A stretch of DNA of 64,000 nucleotides. Source: Cruorifilaria tuberocauda. Taxonomy: Eukaryota > Nematoda > Chromadorea > Rhabditida > Onchocercidae. Location of the stretch: positions 186,001 through 250,000 of the forward strand of contig JABVXU010000042.1 in the NCBI GenBank assembly GCA_013365365.1, in the 5' to 3' direction. Shown here piece after piece: positions 60,277 through 64,000 of the stretch. The notes under the pieces are model-generated. The model made no database searches and was not told the origin of the DNA. It was given only the letters and a program-made list of their open reading frames with translations. The position numbers were made by a program, and so were the translations under genes. Each line of letters opens with the position of its first letter. The first letter of the stretch is position 1.

Positions 60277-60912
60277 AATTCATTCATTTTCACTAATATA
60301 TGTATTGTCACGCATTAGTAATGTTAAAGGTTATTATCAGTGGTGCATCATTACTATTTTTAATAATTTTTGATAAATAATTATGTACAATTATCGTAAT
60401 CATAAGATTTTAATTATATTTTCAATAACTTTCATTGAGTACAATGTTGCAAAGTTGAAATTCTTGGACAGCAATTGGCATTATTTTAATACTTATTTCA
60501 GTCTTAATTTTAACTGAATACCTCTCTAACATTTACTTGAACCTTTTTTGACTTCTAAATTAAAAAGAAAATTAAAAACAGTAAACAATCAGCTTCGTTG
60601 AATGGATGATTTTCTGATAACAATTGATAAGCTTATTATTTAGCCAATTTGCATTACTCATTCCTTATCTTTCATAGAAATAACTACGTAATTCCAATGT
60701 GTTTCATTAATGATTTCTGTTAAAATTCAAAAATAATCTACAGAGGAAAACAAGTGCAACATAAACCATATGTTTTGCTTTTTTCTTCAATTTCTTCAAT
60801 GCTTTTGTAATTTCAGTTTGAAATTCTTCAAAAAAGGCATCATTTCAGAGAGGAAATGCTTTCTTTAGCAGAAGAACAAACGTTTCAATTCAATTTCCTT
60901 TACATTTACATT

Positions 60913-60962
60913 TCTTCTCTCCCTCTCTCTTCCTCTCTCTCCCCTCTCTCCTCTCTCTCCCC
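60913..60962. repeat. (CT)n-rich simple repeat
   Basis: About 50 bases of CTCTCC/CTCTCT units on the plus strand, downstream of the LACT gene. Confidence 0.9.
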
Positions 60963-61912
60963 GTCTTTACTTCAATAGTTTGATGAAAAGGACGAATGAA
61001 TGAATAAGCGAATGCATTATTTTACATTCGTTTTTTAAAAAAAAATGATCAAAAAGACTGTCTTCATTTTCCTTCAGTTTAATTTGCTTTTTTTTAAATT
61101 TATTTTTACTTGTAAGAATAAATGAAAGTATGAAAAAATATGTGAACTTTATTATTCAAAGCAAAAAATATCGATATTATTATTAATGGTAAACAGAAAC
61201 CATCAAAATCTCTACTTTGCTTAAAATTTTGTTAAAATTTTTGAATTTGACAAAGATTTTCAGTAAAATAAAATGAAAAAATTGTGCAAAAAAAACTTCT
61301 CAACTAATTACAAAATATAGAGATTTCATAATCAAATCAAACTTATTATATTAAAACACATTAAATTATATCGGAGAGTATTTTTCATCCTCGTCTCAAT
61401 GAATATGCTTACTTTCTCGATCCACTGAAAAAATACAATTTGGATCATATTCAAACTCACTTTTTAAAAAATTTTGTCAACCATTTCCATTTAAAAAATT
61501 TGGTTTAAATTTTGCAAATTTCAATATTTGTCGATTTCTATGATCGTTCACGTTTAGTATTTCGTCAATCTTAGTTATTTCGTGGAATAAAAATTTCCCA
61601 ATTTCCCAATTTTGATCCACAAATCTATCTGCTTTTCTCGTATCATCCGACTTATCCTCGCTTTCTAAAATCTTGAAGTTTTCAGATTCAAGCTATTCTC
61701 CGTCTCTAAATTGAAAAACATTAGCATTTCATCTTGAACATCAAAACATCTCATCGTTTTTACAGTCTTCTGAAGATCATTTCTCATCAATCATCAAAAA
61801 AAAATAAAAATTCACTGATTTGTGGGAGAATCTCTTTTTAACTTAAAATAATAAAGCTTACTTTAGCAACAACTTTGTCAAATTCCCAACAATATTTTAT
61901 TCATTCATGTAG

Positions 61913-62050
61913 CATTTACGAGGAAAGATTTTAACCGGATATCCCCGAGAAAGACTTGAAGATTCGGTTGTTGAAATTGTTGTTTTTCTTGTTTCGCTCA
62001 AACCTCACTCCAGCCATCTGCTTCAAATTTGCTCCTTTCATGTGCCATAA
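61913..62050 (+). other. Splice-flanked 45-codon open segment, unrecognised
   Basis: A T-rich tract ending ATGTAG precedes an open frame reading HLRGKILTGYPRERLEDSVV, then FLVSLKPHSSHLLQICSFHV and a stop at 62048-62050. The amino-acid mix is unlike the AT-rich flanks. No partner exon or family was found, so it may be the last exon of an unread gene or chance. Confidence 0.22.
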
Positions 62051-62697
62051 TTACTGCCTTTCTTTTGTTATACGGAATGAATTGGCGGAAGTTGACAACC
62101 TGTAACGATGAAATTTATTTATTTCGCCGTCCATATAAACATTCTTGACCTTTGGTAAAAATAAATTTGAATTCACGCAACATACGCTTACGATTTGCTC
62201 ACAGTTTTCACTTTTATTTTCAATTGACATGAAATATAATTAGAAATTTGGATCAGAATTTTTTTTCAAATTTAATTAGTAAATGGAAAGAGAACAATTC
62301 AATTTATCACTAATCAGTTTAGATGATTAGAGAAAGCCGAAAATCTCTTAATTTCAAAATCGTTCAGCAGCTGCTTATCATATAGTTGTAAATTTGAATT
62401 TATTAAATTTGAAATTAGAGTTAACGAGTTTAATTACCCAAAATTTCACAAATAAATTAGGTCTATTATTAAATATTTTAAAATTACTTTAGAAAATACC
62501 AACTTCGTATCTCAATTATCATTAATTTTGATATGAAAATTTAAATTAAATTAATTTTACAGTAAAGCGAAAAAGAATAAAGCAATGAAAATGTAAAATG
62601 AATTTGAATTGATAGGAATAACTAATCGAAAAATTAAATGTCGCAAATTGATTTTGTTCACTCTCAATTATTTTTTAATCTCACCAAGAGAGAAAAA

Positions 62698-62738
62698 GTC
62701 GAGAGAGAGAGAGAGAGAGAGAGAGAAAGAAAGAGAAT
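62698..62738. repeat. (GA)n simple repeat with adjacent GATGGY-like region
   Basis: A GA run followed, at 62750-62815, by imperfect GATGGT/GGCGGT trinucleotide units. The minus-strand open frame across it (Ser-Leu repeats) is a by-product of the repeat. Confidence 0.9.
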
Positions 62739-64000
62739 TGGAAGATCAATGATGGTAGCAGATTGATGAGAGATGATAATGGCGGTGATGGTAACGATGG
62801 CGGTAATGGTACGTGGAGTGAAAAAGTCAGCTGTGAAAACGAGAAAGAGCGAGTAAGGAAGAGAATCTGTCTAATCTGATATATTGATATCATAATTTAA
62901 AATCAAGTTTATCATATCCATTCATTCATTGTACTTTTTAGCCTACTCTATTCCTTTTAATTAATTAACTAATTTGTCCCTAAGCTGAAATAGAATACCA
63001 AAGTTTCTCATAACATTACATCAGGAATAATTATTTTTTGTTCAGGTTGAGAATAATAAACTTTCATGTTGGTGGCATTAGACTTGATTTGTCGTTCAGC
63101 TCAAAATAGTTGATAAAATTTTGAGCATTTTTCTCACTTCATCCTGCGATCAACTTGATTGAACTTTTTGATTTTGCAGTCAAAATTCTTCCAAAATCTG
63201 AAATTAAAATAGGAAATCCTCTTTCTTGTTGCAATTAATCGACAATTCATGATCATAATATAATTGAAAATGAAATTACTTCATTTGCACTATAATAGAT
63301 TTTAATTTATTAATTGATTTAATCAATTTATTTCAACATATCTTCCGCTTTTCATATATTTTATAATGTGATTAATTAAAATTTACCATTTAATTTCCAA
63401 GGATATCATCCTGAGAATGAAAATGCGCGAAATTTAACAGTGCAAAGTTAAAAATTTGAAGTAAAACTTTCGTACCATCAATTCTTTGTTTACAAAAGAA
63501 AGCATATATTTGTTTGCAAGACATCATTTAAATCACTTATTCTTTTGAAATTTGTGAACGATTAAAATTTTAGCACCATCAAAAAACTATTCCTTTCATT
63601 TAACGTTACAATGAATTGTTAGCTTTACAGATTTAATGATTTAAGAAGAAATTCTTCTCATATCATTAACACTAGATGTTATCATTAATCTTTTGATTTT
63701 TTCTGTATTGCTATTGTAAGTATGCTATTGTGGAATATATTTATAAAAGTATAAATTTTTTGAAAAAGCTCGAGTTTATATGAAATATGACATAATCGGT
63801 GTTTTTATTTATCTTTTTCTCTTTTTTGTATACTTTTTGAATAAATATTTGAGAGGAAAAGTAAAAATGAAATGAATTTGCCCTTTTTGTTATCAATAAT
63901 AGTTGACAGTAATCACAAAAAGAGGAGAAGTAAATGTTATCATTTAAATATTAACTATTTTTTACTAATAAAAATGATTTTAAATTTCTAAATTTTACTA

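Larger units (their letters stand above)
60277..64000. other. AT-rich terminal intergenic stretch with simple repeats
   Basis: 3.7 kb after the LACT gene without a recognised gene. It contains a CT-rich tract (60913-60962), a GA tract (62698-62738), an imperfect GATGGY-type trinucleotide region (62750-62815), and one splice-flanked open segment at 61913-62050. The rest is AT-rich DNA without long open frames. Confidence 0.55.

Noticed and set aside
62681..62893. Minus-strand Ser/Leu-rich frame
   Set aside because: It is produced by the GA/CT repeat and has no independent support.
1..64000. Bacterial-endosymbiont insertions, transposons, tRNA or rRNA genes
   Set aside because: I looked for prokaryotic-style long frames, terminal repeats and tRNA box patterns and saw none that I could support; a database search would be needed to exclude decayed copies.

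Overview
The window is nuclear DNA from a nematode, probably a clade III/filarial-type species (inference). It is AT-rich, the genes have many short exons split by 0.1-2.8 kb introns, the 3' splice sites follow the worm pattern TTTTCAG/TTTTAG, and several start codons lie just downstream of an unpaired acceptor, as expected for spliced-leader trans-splicing. The proteins are ordinary animal families. I saw no prokaryotic operon, CRISPR array, rRNA, tRNA or intact transposon.

I joined exons by hand from donor/acceptor dinucleotides, reading phase and remembered family alignments. Eleven genes can be read. Left part: a CABLES-type cyclin-box protein cut by the window edge (+, 1-2752); ribosomal protein S17 hidden on the minus strand (3591-4653); a FAM76-type zinc/coiled-coil protein (+, 5534-7295); the IFT70/TTC30/DYF-1 ciliary transport subunit with 18 exons and a near-perfect RFX/DAF-19 X-box 66 bp before its ATG (+, 9755-15236); and a PWWP-domain chromatin protein with two copies of a Cys-rich WRC-x4-C-x-KW module (+, 15871-20627).

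Middle: a syntaxin-7/12-like Qa-SNARE (-, 22308-24670); the FCP1/CTDP1 phosphatase of the RNA polymerase II C-terminal domain (-, 27907-31861); and metaxin-1 (+, 33605-36070), divergent from FCP1 across about 1.7 kb. Right part: a Dispatched/CHE-14-type RND sterol-sensing transporter (+, 37101-45124); a TINAG-like secreted protein with a papain fold whose catalytic Cys is Ser (+, 50201-56660); and a serine-beta-lactamase-like LACT protein with an apparent GC-AG intron (+, 57426-60276). The last 3.7 kb is AT-rich intergenic DNA with simple repeats.

The genes do not form one pathway; each has its own role (ciliary transport, transcription and chromatin, membrane traffic, mitochondrial import, secretion and matrix, translation). 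Several stretches between them contain open, splice-flanked segments that I cannot name; they are listed at low confidence.
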